A stretch of 33,360 nucleotides of DNA from IMG/VR virus record IMGVR_UViG_3300025088_000023, positions 1 through 33,360 of that record, one strand, 5' to 3'. The DNA is from a virus. Below the pieces are notes generated by a model, which was given only the letters and a program-made list of their open reading frames with translations, searched no databases and was not told the DNA's origin. Position 1 is the first letter of the stretch. The number at the start of each line of letters is the position of its first letter. A program made the position numbers and the translations under genes. This document shows, piece after piece, positions 5,722 to 12,961 of the stretch.

Positions 5722-6444
5722 ATGATCGAAGAATTTATTGAAACACGAAATTATACCAACCTTTTGGCTGGTTTTTTAAATCTAAAGGCTTTGCCTACTA
5801 CAGCACCGCGTATGGGGCTAGGGTTTGGTAATTTCGGGTTAGGAAAAACGGTGGGATTGGAGCGGATCGCCGCGAAAGAAAACGCTATTTTGTTGAGAGC
5901 TGCTCAAACATGGAGCAAAACCAGTCTACTCATCAAACTATGTACCGAGCTTGGGCTTGATACCAAAGGGCACAGCTCACAGATGTATGAGCGCGTCAAA
6001 GAGTCATTCTTGATCGATCCTCGTATCGTGATCATCGACGAGGTGGATGCGCTGCTAAAAGCTGAAAAGACACCAGTGCTTGAACTGCTCCGCGATCTGC
6101 ACGACGAAACGCAGATCATCGTCTTTTTCATCGGTATGGAAGAGGCAAACGCCAAGTTTAAGCGGCATAACCACTACTACAGCCGGATTGTAGAACTGAT
6201 CAAGTTTGAAGCGATACCAAGAGCGGACGTTGAGAAGTTTTGTGCGCTCAGTAGCGTAAAGATTGAAGCGGATTTGATGGACTTATTTGTTCAGCGCTAT
6301 CCAAATCTACGACAAATTAAGGTGATGCTGCTCCGACTGGAGAACTGGTGCGATATGAATGGCATCGAAAGCGTCAACTTGAACACATTTAAAACGAGCG
6401 GGGTTGAACATGGGCTTGGCGTACAAACGAGTAAGGCGAAGTAA
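5722..6444 (+). CDS. MuB-type AAA+ ATPase, target DNA activator
   Basis: A 240-aa ATPase that in Mu binds DNA, selects the target and stimulates the transposase. The Walker A motif GFGNFGLGKT (residues 34-43) and Walker B IVIIDEVDA (102-110) are intact, and FFIGMEEAN fits sensor-1. The C-terminal part is basic and helical as in MuB. It is shorter than Mu's 312-aa MuB because it lacks the separate N-terminal helix-turn-helix domain, a form common in Mu-like phages outside enterobacteria. It follows the transposase gene and overlaps the next gene by 35 bp. Confidence 0.88.
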   Translation: MIEEFIETRNYTNLLAGFLNLKALPTTAPRMGLGFGNFGLGKTVGLERIAAKENAILLRAAQTWSKTSLLIKLCTELGLDTKGHSSQMYERVKESFLIDPRIVIIDEVDALLKAEKTPVLELLRDLHDETQIIVFFIGMEEANAKFKRHNHYYSRIVELIKFEAIPRADVEKFCALSSVKIEADLMDLFVQRYPNLRQIKVMLLRLENWCDMNGIESVNLNTFKTSGVEHGLGVQTSKAK

Positions 6445-6997
6445 AAAACAGCAGATTTGGGAGTTTATGCGGAGAAACCGACAGTTCAGAGCCGGAGATT
6501 TAATGATGATCTTGGATGTTTCCCAAGATTTTCTAATGCCTATCTTCCGAGCACTTGAACTATGCGGCTATCTCCAACTGAAAGCCGGAACCGATACATT
6601 TAAAGATCGTATGTATCGACTCAATAAAGATACCGGCATTCGATCACCGAGCGTCCTCAAAAAACCGTGCGATATTGTACGAGATATCAATACCAAAGAA
6701 GAGTTTATCCTCGATGGTACTCACCCCGTACAGATTACTGATCGCCTCACCCTCCTCTATGCTATGAAATACAAAGAGATGTTTCGTGAGCAGATTGCAG
6801 TAGTCGCCAATATCCACCTGTACTCGGCAAAGATGATCCGGTATATGGATGAGTTTACGGAATGCGGGATCATGGAGCGGCTTCCACGATCATCCAAGCG
6901 TCGTGATGATCGCAGAGTATTTAAAATCGACATGGAGAAACGCGATGACCTCATTAGAACGCTTGAAGAAAGCCTGCGACCTGCACGGTCAGCGTAA
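6410..6997 (+). CDS. Winged-helix DNA-binding protein (early)
   Basis: A 195-aa basic protein not assigned to a named family. The first half (about residues 10-65: KKQQIWEFMRRNRQFRAGDL then a recognition-like helix and RALELCGYLQLK) reads as a winged helix of the type that joins a phage ATPase or replication module. A second helical region (about 110-185) has the shape of another helix-turn-helix (EQIAVVANIHLYSAKMIRYM). The ATG at 6410 is chosen over an upstream TTG. The gene overlaps MuB at its start and the next gene at its end, so the three are translationally coupled. A role in early transcription or transposition is inferred. Confidence 0.65.
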   Translation: MGLAYKRVRRSKKQQIWEFMRRNRQFRAGDLMMILDVSQDFLMPIFRALELCGYLQLKAGTDTFKDRMYRLNKDTGIRSPSVLKKPCDIVRDINTKEEFILDGTHPVQITDRLTLLYAMKYKEMFREQIAVVANIHLYSAKMIRYMDEFTECGIMERLPRSSKRRDDRRVFKIDMEKRDDLIRTLEESLRPARSA

Positions 6998-7268
6998 AGC
7001 GGCTAAGGAAATCGGATACAGCGGAACGACTGTTAATCAGGTTCTAAACGGAACGTATCCAAAGCCTGATCCGATACTCAAAAAGGTTGATGTTGTATTT
7101 TCATATCTTAACAGCGATGAGACTTTATGCCCTACATTGGGAGTGATACATAACCAAACGTGTGAGCGGTACCGAGAGTGGGCAAAGGCAGAAAAGGTGC
7201 ATCCTGACCGACTGTATCGGGATGTTAAAGATAAGTGTGTGAACTGCACGATAGGAGGGAAACTATGA
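6945..7268 (+). CDS. HTH protein with Cys-rich C-terminus
   Basis: A 107-aa protein. Residues 1-40 form an XRE-like helix-turn-helix (AAKEIGYSGTTVNQVLNGTY). The C-terminal half has CPTLGVIHNQTC, then LYRDVKDKCVNC, giving two Cys pairs. This HTH-plus-CPxLGxI...C...C arrangement recurs in early regions of transposable phages and is usually annotated as a transcriptional regulator. The paired Cys may bind zinc. The ATG at 6945 is chosen because GGAG lies 7 nt before it; the longer frame from 6849 would run deep into the previous gene. It is the fourth gene of a tightly overlapping early set. Confidence 0.75.
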   Translation: MTSLERLKKACDLHGQRKAAKEIGYSGTTVNQVLNGTYPKPDPILKKVDVVFSYLNSDETLCPTLGVIHNQTCERYREWAKAEKVHPDRLYRDVKDKCVNCTIGGKL

Positions 7269-7384
7269 AACAAGTTTATGTTTGGGAAAAGAAAAAGGTG
7301 CATACCTATGCGTGGTTAATCGCTTTGATTATCGTGGCTTTAGGCGGAACGGTCATTGATTTAACGATGGGGGTAACGGGATGA
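7265..7384 (+). CDS. Small single-helix membrane protein
   Basis: A 39-aa frame starting MKQVYVWEKKKVHTYAWLIA with a hydrophobic helix at about residues 15-32. A perfect AGGAGG precedes the ATG at 7265. It overlaps the preceding gene by 4 bp and the next by 4 bp (ATGA), which strongly suggests it is real. Function unknown; a small membrane protein in an early operon may act on the host or on superinfecting phage, but nothing shows this. Confidence 0.65.
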   Translation: MKQVYVWEKKKVHTYAWLIALIIVALGGTVIDLTMGVTG

Positions 7385-7566
7385 GCCAAAATAAAAAAGG
7401 TATCAAAGAGAAACAATGGGTCAGAGTAGGACTTTTTCGAGGGATCGTTACTCGGATTCGTATTTTTAAGGGTGAAGTTTGGATCGACGTTGAGATAGAC
7501 GGAGCGGTAGAACCGTATAAAATCGATGATGTTGAACCGGAGCAAAGCGATGAAAGCGGTCGATGA
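7381..7566 (+). CDS. Hypothetical small early protein
   Basis: A 61-aa protein starting MSQNKKGIKEKQWVRVGLFR. The pattern of short beta strands with alternating hydrophobic residues (GIVTRIRIFKGEVWIDVEID) suggests a small SH3/OB-like barrel; no family is recognised. Start and stop overlap both neighbours. Confidence 0.6.
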   Translation: MSQNKKGIKEKQWVRVGLFRGIVTRIRIFKGEVWIDVEIDGAVEPYKIDDVEPEQSDESGR

Positions 7567-7783
7567 GTTTGTATCGCATGATGAAATAATCGAGCGAATC
7601 AAAGACATTGTAAGTCGGAACAATGGGGGGGGTAGAGTATTCGATGCCGACATAGAAGGAATACTAAAACTTCCTGTAAATTATCTTGGAACCGTAAAGG
7701 CGAGAGAGTCTAAAACACTTTATATAGATGTGTTAAGACTTTGTGCACGTACTGGGCTTGATCCGATGAAGTTGTTGTTTTGA
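7550..7783 (+). CDS. Small CI-like HTH protein
   Basis: A 77-aa protein beginning MKAVDEFVSHDEIIERIKDI. The sequence DADIEGILKLPVNYLGTVKA followed by YIDVLRLCARTGLDPMKLLF has the layout of the N-terminal domain of phage CI repressors (PF07022 type): a helix-turn-helix, then a helix ending in an L-L pair. No peptidase part is present, so it is an HTH-only protein. The ATG at 7550 is chosen because GGAG lies 7 nt upstream; the frame extends back to 7526. It could regulate early or middle genes. Confidence 0.6.
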   Translation: MKAVDEFVSHDEIIERIKDIVSRNNGGGRVFDADIEGILKLPVNYLGTVKARESKTLYIDVLRLCARTGLDPMKLLF

Positions 7784-7794
7784 GTGTTTCTCAA

Positions 7795-7812
7795 GATCGC
7801 CGACGGGCGGTC
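7795..7812 (+). other. Hairpin in the spacer before gam
   Basis: GATCGCC pairs with GGCGGTC (one T-G) around GACG. A second small hairpin, GGAG-TT-CTCC, follows a few bases later. No T-run is present, so a processing or stabilising element is more likely than a terminator. Confidence 0.45.
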
Positions 7813-7922
7813 TGAAGGAGTTCTCCAAAACAATTAGGTGGTTCACTATGGGACTCAGGATAAAGAAGCCGATCAAGATTGCGGTAGCTACGCAATACGG
7901 GTATGTATATTGGGAGAAAATG

Positions 7923-8435
7923 ATGGCAAAAGAAAAACGCAGTAAACCGGTAGTGGAGACTCGAAAAATAACGTCTCTATCCGAAGCAGACAGTATATTG
8001 CATGAGATGGCGGATTTGAAAGCGAAGATCCGAAAGGTTCAAGCCGATGCCGATATCGCTGTCAATGCGATTAAAGAGTCGATGATGGATACGGTGCGTC
8101 CGATGCTGGAGCAGATCGAAGCAATGGAAAAATCACTGGCCGTTTACAGCGAGTACAACCGTACCGAGCTGTTCAGCGACAAAAAGACGATCGAGCTTCA
8201 GTTCGGACTCTTCGGGTATCGTCAGAGTACAAGCGTTTCGGTCAAGAAAACAACGCTTGAGCTGCTTCAAAAACATGGGTTCGATGAAGCGATATCGATT
8301 AAACCAACCGTCAATAAAGAGATCATGCGAAGCTGGAGCGTTGAGCGTTTGGCTCTCGTCGATGCGACACTGGTCATCGAAGATAAATTTTGGATCGAGA
8401 CGAAAGAGAACGATCTCGAAGGAAGTGCGGCATGA
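7923..8435 (+). CDS. gam: Gam-type host-nuclease inhibitor
   Basis: A 170-aa homologue of Mu Gam, which binds the ends of linear double-stranded DNA as a Ku-like dimer and shields them from exonucleases. The N-terminal helical region (about residues 20-80) and the C-terminal beta/alpha part with a conserved NKE motif (KPTVNKEIMRSW) match the family, and the length matches Mu's 174 aa. The ATG at 7923 (MAKEKRSKPVV) is chosen because GGGAG lies 6 nt upstream and Mu Gam also begins MAK. An in-frame ATG at 7848 with AGGTGG would add 25 residues. The stop overlaps the next start. Confidence 0.85.
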   Translation: MAKEKRSKPVVETRKITSLSEADSILHEMADLKAKIRKVQADADIAVNAIKESMMDTVRPMLEQIEAMEKSLAVYSEYNRTELFSDKKTIELQFGLFGYRQSTSVSVKKTTLELLQKHGFDEAISIKPTVNKEIMRSWSVERLALVDATLVIEDKFWIETKENDLEGSAA

Positions 8436-8677
8436 GTGCCGGTCCTGATTTTGCCCCAATCATCCGAAAGGTTGCTTTTGGCGGTGTGATGTACTCAAAC
8501 AAGAGATATAAACATGAAGCATTAGAGCCGTATGAAGGTCAAAATGTACTCTTAGACATGGAAGTAGATGTGCGAACCGAGACGCAAAGCTTTCGTATCT
8601 ATGATACAGATGAAAACGAAATCTGCCTGATAGAGCCAGATGAAATCAAATCTATCGGAGAGGTATCCCATGCCTAG
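8432..8677 (+). CDS. Small protein resembling a Mu transposase C-terminal barrel
   Basis: An 81-aa protein. The stretch VMYSNKRYKHEALEPYEGQN, then RIYDTDENEICLIEPDE, resembles the small beta-barrel that follows the catalytic core of Mu-type transposases (PF09299-like: a Y-S...L.PY.G..V segment followed by V-YD-DG). Here it is a separate protein made from a gene overlapping gam, with AAGGA upstream. It could compete with or assist the transposase, or be an unrelated barrel. This assignment rests on pattern recognition only. Confidence 0.5.
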   Translation: MSAGPDFAPIIRKVAFGGVMYSNKRYKHEALEPYEGQNVLLDMEVDVRTETQSFRIYDTDENEICLIEPDEIKSIGEVSHA

Positions 8678-9194
8678 CGCAAACTTTATGACAACCATAT
8701 CCGGCAAGCGGATCAACTATGAGAACCCGACGGTGGAGATGTTCGATATTACCGACATCGCTCACTCCCTTTCAAACCTATGCCGCTTCGGAGGGCATAT
8801 CAATCGCTTCTACAGTGTCGCACAGCACAGCGTGATGGTGTCCAATCTTGTACCTCATCATTTGGCGTTGGCGGCATTGCTGCATGATGCCAGCGAAGCG
8901 TATCTGAGCGACATCGTCCGACCTGCTAAACGTATGCTGCCACAGTACAAAGATTTGGAGTTGAAGTTTCAGGGTGTGATCGAACAACGGTTCGCCGTGA
9001 CATTCGATCATGAAGAGATCCACATCGCTGATAACAAGGCTCTCTACGCTGAGGCATTTCATTTCTATGGTGACATCGATGATTGGGGACTGGATGGGTT
9101 TGAGCATTACGCGACCATCACACCTCTTCATGCAGAGCACGCGAGACTGATGTTTATGTGTCGGTTTAGTGAGCTGACGGTTGGCGGTGGGTGA
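8670..9194 (+). CDS. HD-domain phosphohydrolase (YfbR-like)
   Basis: A 174-aa metal-dependent phosphohydrolase. The HD motif residues are His53 (VAQHSVMV), His72-Asp73 (LLHDASEAYLSD) and Asp121 (HIADNKAL). The segment NLCRFGGHINRFYSVAQHS is typical of the phage and YfbR-type group, whose members act on deoxynucleoside monophosphates. This suggests a role in nucleotide pools during replication. The start at 8670 is set by GGAGAGG, and the gene slightly overlaps its upstream neighbour. Mu lacks this gene, so it is an accessory of this phage type. Confidence 0.85.
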   Translation: MPSANFMTTISGKRINYENPTVEMFDITDIAHSLSNLCRFGGHINRFYSVAQHSVMVSNLVPHHLALAALLHDASEAYLSDIVRPAKRMLPQYKDLELKFQGVIEQRFAVTFDHEEIHIADNKALYAEAFHFYGDIDDWGLDGFEHYATITPLHAEHARLMFMCRFSELTVGGG

Positions 9195-9376
9195 TGATTA
9201 GATATTCAGCATGCGGTTCAACAGTAGGTGAATTAATTGAGCAATTAAAACTAGCAGATCAAAATGCAATTGTAAAAATTTATGATCCTGATGCAGACGG
9301 TATTTACCCAGTAACGGGGTTCACTTATGACAAGGAAGAAGTGAAACTTTATTGCGACAGTGATGATGAAGACTGA
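9194..9376 (+). CDS. Hypothetical small acidic protein
   Basis: A 60-aa acidic protein (MIRYSACGSTVGELIEQLKL and on to CDSDDED). It starts on an ATG that overlaps the HD-protein stop (TGATG). An N-terminal TVGELIEQLKLADQNAIVKI segment resembles small phage proteins of unknown role that begin with a helix and a strand. No function is assigned. Confidence 0.6.
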   Translation: MIRYSACGSTVGELIEQLKLADQNAIVKIYDPDADGIYPVTGFTYDKEEVKLYCDSDDED

Positions 9377-9396
9377 ACAATGACGTAGATTTAACA

Positions 9397-9416
9397 GCCT
9401 CCATAGTAATGGGGGC
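9397..9416 (+). other. Hairpin before the RepA-like gene
   Basis: GCCTCCAT pairs with ATGGGGGC over eight base pairs (one T-G) around AGTA. It ends 41 bp before the ATG at 9458. It is not followed by a T-run. Confidence 0.45.
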
Positions 9417-9430
9417 GATTGAGTCAACTT

Positions 9431-9446
9431 GCATTTTAAATTCAAA
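9431..9446 (+). repeat. GCATTTTAAATTCAAA motif, copy 3
   Basis: Exactly equal to 722-737. It lies directly before the ribosome site (AAAGG) of the RepA-like gene. It could be a regulatory site or a module junction. Confidence 0.55.
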
Positions 9447-9457
9447 AGGTAAAAAAA

Positions 9458-10360
9458 ATGAATCCATTTCGCGGTCAAGGACTAAAGTCCGAACATTTTA
9501 ATCATGAAGTTAACTATATCATCGATAACTTCTTGGTCGAGCAAGCGATCACGATCTACTTTGCCCCACCTAAACAGGGGAAGAGTCGATACAGTCTCGG
9601 ATTGACGAAGTACCTTTATGAAAATACTGACAAGATTATTCAGTATTTCGACTTTGACAATCCGCTTTCCGCTCTAAAAGAGCGCGGAGCTTCAAAGATC
9701 ATCGAGGAGTTGTGTGATCGGCTCGACTATGTTCACCCTGAAACGGCCGCTATGACTTCGCATGAGGTTTTAAAGCTTCTCGTTGAGGGTGCGATAGGAG
9801 ATGCTTATCGGGATTACATCTTCTTCTTCGACTCAATCACCGACTTCGTACGTGACGTACAGAATGAAGCGATGGCTAAAAGCTTTATGAACGCGATGAA
9901 GCGATTACGCAATGCCGGAGCGACTGTAATCCTACTGCATCACACGAACAAGAACGAGAAGAACTATCAGGGAGCCGGAGTATTTAAGTCGGCGGCTGAC
10001 AATGTGTACTTTATGCGTCAAGGTAACGGCACTGTAGAGTACGATCTCTTCTTACTCGATGTCGAAGCGGGACGATTCCATGTCGAGAACTCAGCGTTCT
10101 ATCTCGATAAAAAAACCTATGACCTCAGCATCGTAGCGTATGAGCAAGCAATGATCCGCCCTGAAGAACAATCGTTCATCGACTCGATCAAAGAGGTGAT
10201 CAAAAAGAATCCTGACGGTATCGGTCAGAGCCAACTCCTCGCCGAGATCGGAAAAGCCAAAGACGACAAACTCGCTCGAACTAATCTCGCTAAATATACG
10301 GGGCGTTTTTGGGAAGTCAAAGACGGCAAAGGCAAGTTAAAACTCTACTTTCTCCTATAG
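9458..10360 (+). CDS. RepA/AAA_25-like RecA-fold ATPase
   Basis: A 300-aa ATPase of the RepA/KaiC-related group that includes plasmid replicative helicases. Walker A is APPKQGKS (residues 36-43), Walker B is IFFFDS (121-126), and VILLHHTNK (157-165) matches the sensor motif usual in the AAA_25 family. Residues from about 236 to 300 form a winged-helix-like DNA-binding tail. The gene is followed within 5 bp by a symmetric cluster of CCAC boxes, a likely binding target. Mu uses host replication after transposition and has no such gene, so this enzyme may help load replication machinery or process forks. A helicase role is inferred. Confidence 0.75.
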   Translation: MNPFRGQGLKSEHFNHEVNYIIDNFLVEQAITIYFAPPKQGKSRYSLGLTKYLYENTDKIIQYFDFDNPLSALKERGASKIIEELCDRLDYVHPETAAMTSHEVLKLLVEGAIGDAYRDYIFFFDSITDFVRDVQNEAMAKSFMNAMKRLRNAGATVILLHHTNKNEKNYQGAGVFKSAADNVYFMRQGNGTVEYDLFLLDVEAGRFHVENSAFYLDKKTYDLSIVAYEQAMIRPEEQSFIDSIKEVIKKNPDGIGQSQLLAEIGKAKDDKLARTNLAKYTGRFWEVKDGKGKLKLYFLL

Positions 10361-10362
10361 CC

Positions 10363-10464
10363 TACCACACGAACCACACAACCACAACCACTTACAAAAC
10401 CCCATAAATAGCCATTTTATCAACCATATAGTTGTGGTAAGTGGTTGAGTGGTTTAAGTGGTAG
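10363..10464. repeat. Symmetric CCAC-box dyad after the ATPase gene
   Basis: Four CCAC boxes at 10365, 10374, 10382 and 10388 face four inverted copies (GTGG) at 10434, 10441, 10449 and 10458. Steps are 9, 8 and 6 bp on the left and 7, 8 and 9 bp on the right, so the arrangement is nearly mirror-symmetric. The outer 23 bp of the two arms match with four mismatches. An AT-rich middle (about 10397-10430) separates them. This could be an iteron-type replication or loading site for the adjacent ATPase, or an operator or RNA structure. Confidence 0.7.
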
Positions 10465-10489
10465 AAGATCACAAAATAAGGACTTTGAC

Positions 10490-10894
10490 ATGACCCAAAG
10501 ACAAAAGATCGTACATGCAGCACTAATCAAGCAGGTGCATACATCGATACGGTATCAGAACTATTATCGTAATGAGAGAGAGGATTACGTCGAGATGCTC
10601 GAAGCCTCTTTCGGTAAAAACTCATCGGTTGCGCTGAGTGTGTCTGAACTGATCATACTCGTTGATTATCTGAATATGAAGCGTCATGAGCTGCCGACAT
10701 TCACCCCGAAGCAATCAACTCCGGCACAGGTATGGAAGATCATGCAGATATGGGAAACCAAAGCACGAGACAAGAGCGACACGGCGTTGCTGTCGTTTTG
10801 TAAACGGATCATTAAAAAAGAGTATGAAACACCAAATCAGATGGAATTCAATGAGGCACAGAAGGTGATAGTCGCTTTGGAGAAGATGAAATGA
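10490..10894 (+). CDS. GemA-like regulatory protein (Mu gp16 family, DUF1018)
   Basis: A 134-aa protein. The N-terminal TQRQKIVHAALIKQVHTSIR and the segment YVEMLEASFGKNSSVALSVS fit the GemA/DUF1018 pattern (helical bundle with Y..ML....G..S...L). In Mu, GemA affects host gene expression and DNA supercoiling and sits just before mor, as it does here. The start at 10490 is chosen because AAGGA lies upstream; the longer frame from 10445 would translate the CCAC-box dyad. Confidence 0.8.
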   Translation: MTQRQKIVHAALIKQVHTSIRYQNYYRNEREDYVEMLEASFGKNSSVALSVSELIILVDYLNMKRHELPTFTPKQSTPAQVWKIMQIWETKARDKSDTALLSFCKRIIKKEYETPNQMEFNEAQKVIVALEKMK

Positions 10895-10973
10895 AGGTAA
10901 CGCCCCTCGAAAGAGAGACGTGTAATTGGGTCTGGACAACCGAATTATACATCAATAATCAGAGGGGATTGCA

Positions 10974-11240
10974 ATGGCTATCACAAATAAAGATATTTTT
11001 GAAGAGTTTTGCCGTAAAATCCGAGAGGACAACGCGACTGATGAAGAACTCATGCAAGAGTATGGCGGAATGCCTATCTATGTCCCTTCATGGTGTATGA
11101 ACGGGAGAAACGACGAAATTATCAAAGACTACACCGAAGAAAAACTGCAGCCAAAAGAACTGGCTATGAAGTACCGGCTCAGTCTCAGCCGAATATATGA
11201 GATCATCGATACGGTACGGAACCCTCAACTACTCTCCTAA
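10974..11240 (+). CDS. Mor/C-type transcription activator
   Basis: An 88-aa protein with the hallmarks of the Mor family. GGMPIYVPSWCMNGRNDEII gives the dimerisation part with a conserved GG-x-IYVP strand, and ELAMKYRLSLSRIYEIIDTV is the C-terminal helix-turn-helix. In Mu, Mor activates the middle promoter and its relative C activates late promoters. Only one such gene is seen here, so it may itself drive the late operons, probably from the divergent region near 19.85-20.02 kb. It ends the early operon and overlaps the end of the convergent head operon by 12 bp. Confidence 0.85.
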   Translation: MAITNKDIFEEFCRKIREDNATDEELMQEYGGMPIYVPSWCMNGRNDEIIKDYTEEKLQPKELAMKYRLSLSRIYEIIDTVRNPQLLS

Positions 11241-11705
11241 ATACCCCAATAAAATATCCAACACTTCAACATTAACATTGTCATATAACTCACCATCCTG
11301 CGTGATCGGCATAAACGGTCGCGCTTCAATCTTCCCGTCTTCAGTCCCGAACTGGTGAACGATAGGATAGGGATAACGATCTTTACTGTACGCGTTTACC
11401 CCTACGATCACACTCGTATCATCGGCACTGTATCCGGTACTCTCACGAAGATTACGATCACCGCTTTGCAGTATTTTGCTTCCTCCGTGCTTCTCTTTGT
11501 ATGCCTTTGTCGAATCGGCGATGGGATGCCATGCGTGACCGTCGGGTGATGTCTCGCTGTCGAAGCTCTCTTCCATGATATTCGTGAGATAGGAACCCAC
11601 TGCACTGAAAGGCTTTTGAAGGTTTTGCATTTTATGCAGCAGATCCGCAATCGCATGATCTACCTGATCCGCTCCGGTGACTTGAATATTTATCATCTCC
11701 GACAT
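11229..11705 (-). CDS. Virion morphogenesis protein (Mu gpG family)
   Basis: A 158-aa protein of the phage virion morphogenesis family (PF05069). It shows the typical path MINIQVTGADQVDHAI..., FDSETSPDGHAWHPI and the late VHQFGTEDGKIEARPFMPIT. The family is linked to head completion or tail joining. The ATG at 11705 is chosen because AAAGGAG precedes it; a longer frame to 11780 has no such site. It is the last gene of the minus-strand head operon, following the gpF gene. Confidence 0.88.
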   Translation of the reverse strand: MSEMINIQVTGADQVDHAIADLLHKMQNLQKPFSAVGSYLTNIMEESFDSETSPDGHAWHPIADSTKAYKEKHGGSKILQSGDRNLRESTGYSADDTSVIVGVNAYSKDRYPYPIVHQFGTEDGKIEARPFMPITQDGELYDNVNVEVLDILLGYLGE

Positions 11706-11795
11706 TAGGGCTCCTTTGTGGTATAATTTTTTATTCAATCGAAAAGATACGCCGCATGGAATGAGCAATGAGCACTCCATCGTGTAAAGATGCGG

Positions 11796-12959
11796 TTAAC
11801 GGGTGCCTTCTTTTCGATAGATCAACTTCTCATATCTCTTTTTCTCCACAGTCGATGCACTGTCAATCAAATACAAGCTAACTCCCTGAGTCTTATCGCT
11901 CTGATATTCAAACACTGCCATAAGTGCCTTTTTCTTCCCTTTTTCATCCGTAAAATATCGGAACATCTTTTTAACTAAACGCCCCGCTTTAGCATCCCAC
12001 TCCAAATAAATCTCATCGGGACCACTGATCGTATTGGCAAACTCATCGATGAAGAGGTGCCGGTCTTTTTTAGTGATCTTCGAGTGTCCGCTAAAAGAGT
12101 GAAAGAGACTATCATCGATCACGGTCGGATCACCAACGGCATCGATATGCGTTCCACCCGGCTTGATCTTCAGATCATCATAAAACTTTTGCTTGAGGGC
12201 ATTATCACTGAGCTCTTTATATTCTCGTTTTGGGAGTATCGTCGGAAGTGTGAGGAGGCTTTTATCAAGATCGATCTTCGAGAGCTTCCCGACACGATTA
12301 CCGGCTCCCGGATTGTATGACCACTCAGGAGAGGCGATGTTCTCATGAGTAGCAGTCGATACGCTCCACCCGCGTCGTTTGATCTGTGCTTCGCTCCATG
12401 CTCTGACCTCACAATGACATAGCCATGCATTCGGTGGATAGTTATATGCCCACCACGGATCAGTTTTAGGGAGTACAATGCCGTTTTTCGCCTTGTGGCT
12501 CATACGCGGATGTTCGGAGAGCCCACCGATATATTGGAGATACGGAAGATCACTCGCCATCTGCTGATCGTACCGCGCGGTGGAGCGGGCGACCATCGTG
12601 TTGGTTTTGAAGATCGTTTTGAGTCGGCGACCGCCGATTACGATCTCTTTGACCTCTCCGGTAGAAGGGTTTACGATCTCTTTTTTACCCCACCATCCTT
12701 TCGCCTCAAGCGTTGGAATGATCTGTTTTTTCCAATCCTCGAAGCGTGTGCCGTTCGACATCGCTTCAGTGATAGAGCCGTGAATGTCGCTGAGCAGATC
12801 CGCGCGGGTTACTTTGGCAACGGTGAACGCTTTATGGTGAGCTTCTCGCTGCATCTCTTTGTAATCAAAAGTGAGCTTGTAGCCTTTGGATCGGAGGTAC
12901 TCTATCGCTGCAGTGGGTTTAAGTCCAAAGGCAAACGACGGCTTAGGGAGCGGAGGCAT
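11796..12959 (-). CDS. Head morphogenesis protein (Mu gpF) with C-terminal extension
   Basis: A 387-aa protein. Residues 1 to about 230 are the Mu gpF/SPP1 gp7 minor head domain, with the signature MVARSTARYDQQMASDLPYL and the late NAWLCHCEVRAWSEAQIKRR. After a linker, residues of about 265-387 form an extra domain (FHSFSGHSKITKKDRHLFID through ISGPDEIYLE and MAVFEYQSDKTQGVSLYLID). This resembles the phage nuclease-like PBECR domains (barnase/EndoU/ColicinE5/RelE fold) often fused to gpF-type proteins. Such a domain would be carried in the capsid and might enter the next host with the DNA. The toxin-like assignment is tentative. Confidence 0.85.
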   Translation of the reverse strand: MPPLPKPSFAFGLKPTAAIEYLRSKGYKLTFDYKEMQREAHHKAFTVAKVTRADLLSDIHGSITEAMSNGTRFEDWKKQIIPTLEAKGWWGKKEIVNPSTGEVKEIVIGGRRLKTIFKTNTMVARSTARYDQQMASDLPYLQYIGGLSEHPRMSHKAKNGIVLPKTDPWWAYNYPPNAWLCHCEVRAWSEAQIKRRGWSVSTATHENIASPEWSYNPGAGNRVGKLSKIDLDKSLLTLPTILPKREYKELSDNALKQKFYDDLKIKPGGTHIDAVGDPTVIDDSLFHSFSGHSKITKKDRHLFIDEFANTISGPDEIYLEWDAKAGRLVKKMFRYFTDEKGKKKALMAVFEYQSDKTQGVSLYLIDSASTVEKKRYEKLIYRKEGTR

Positions 12960-12961
12960 TA

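Noticed and set aside
10363-10464. CCAC-box dyad as a CRISPR array
   Set aside because: The boxes are 4-5 bp with 6-9 bp steps and are arranged as an inverted dyad; there are no 25-40 bp repeats or unique spacers, and no cas genes.
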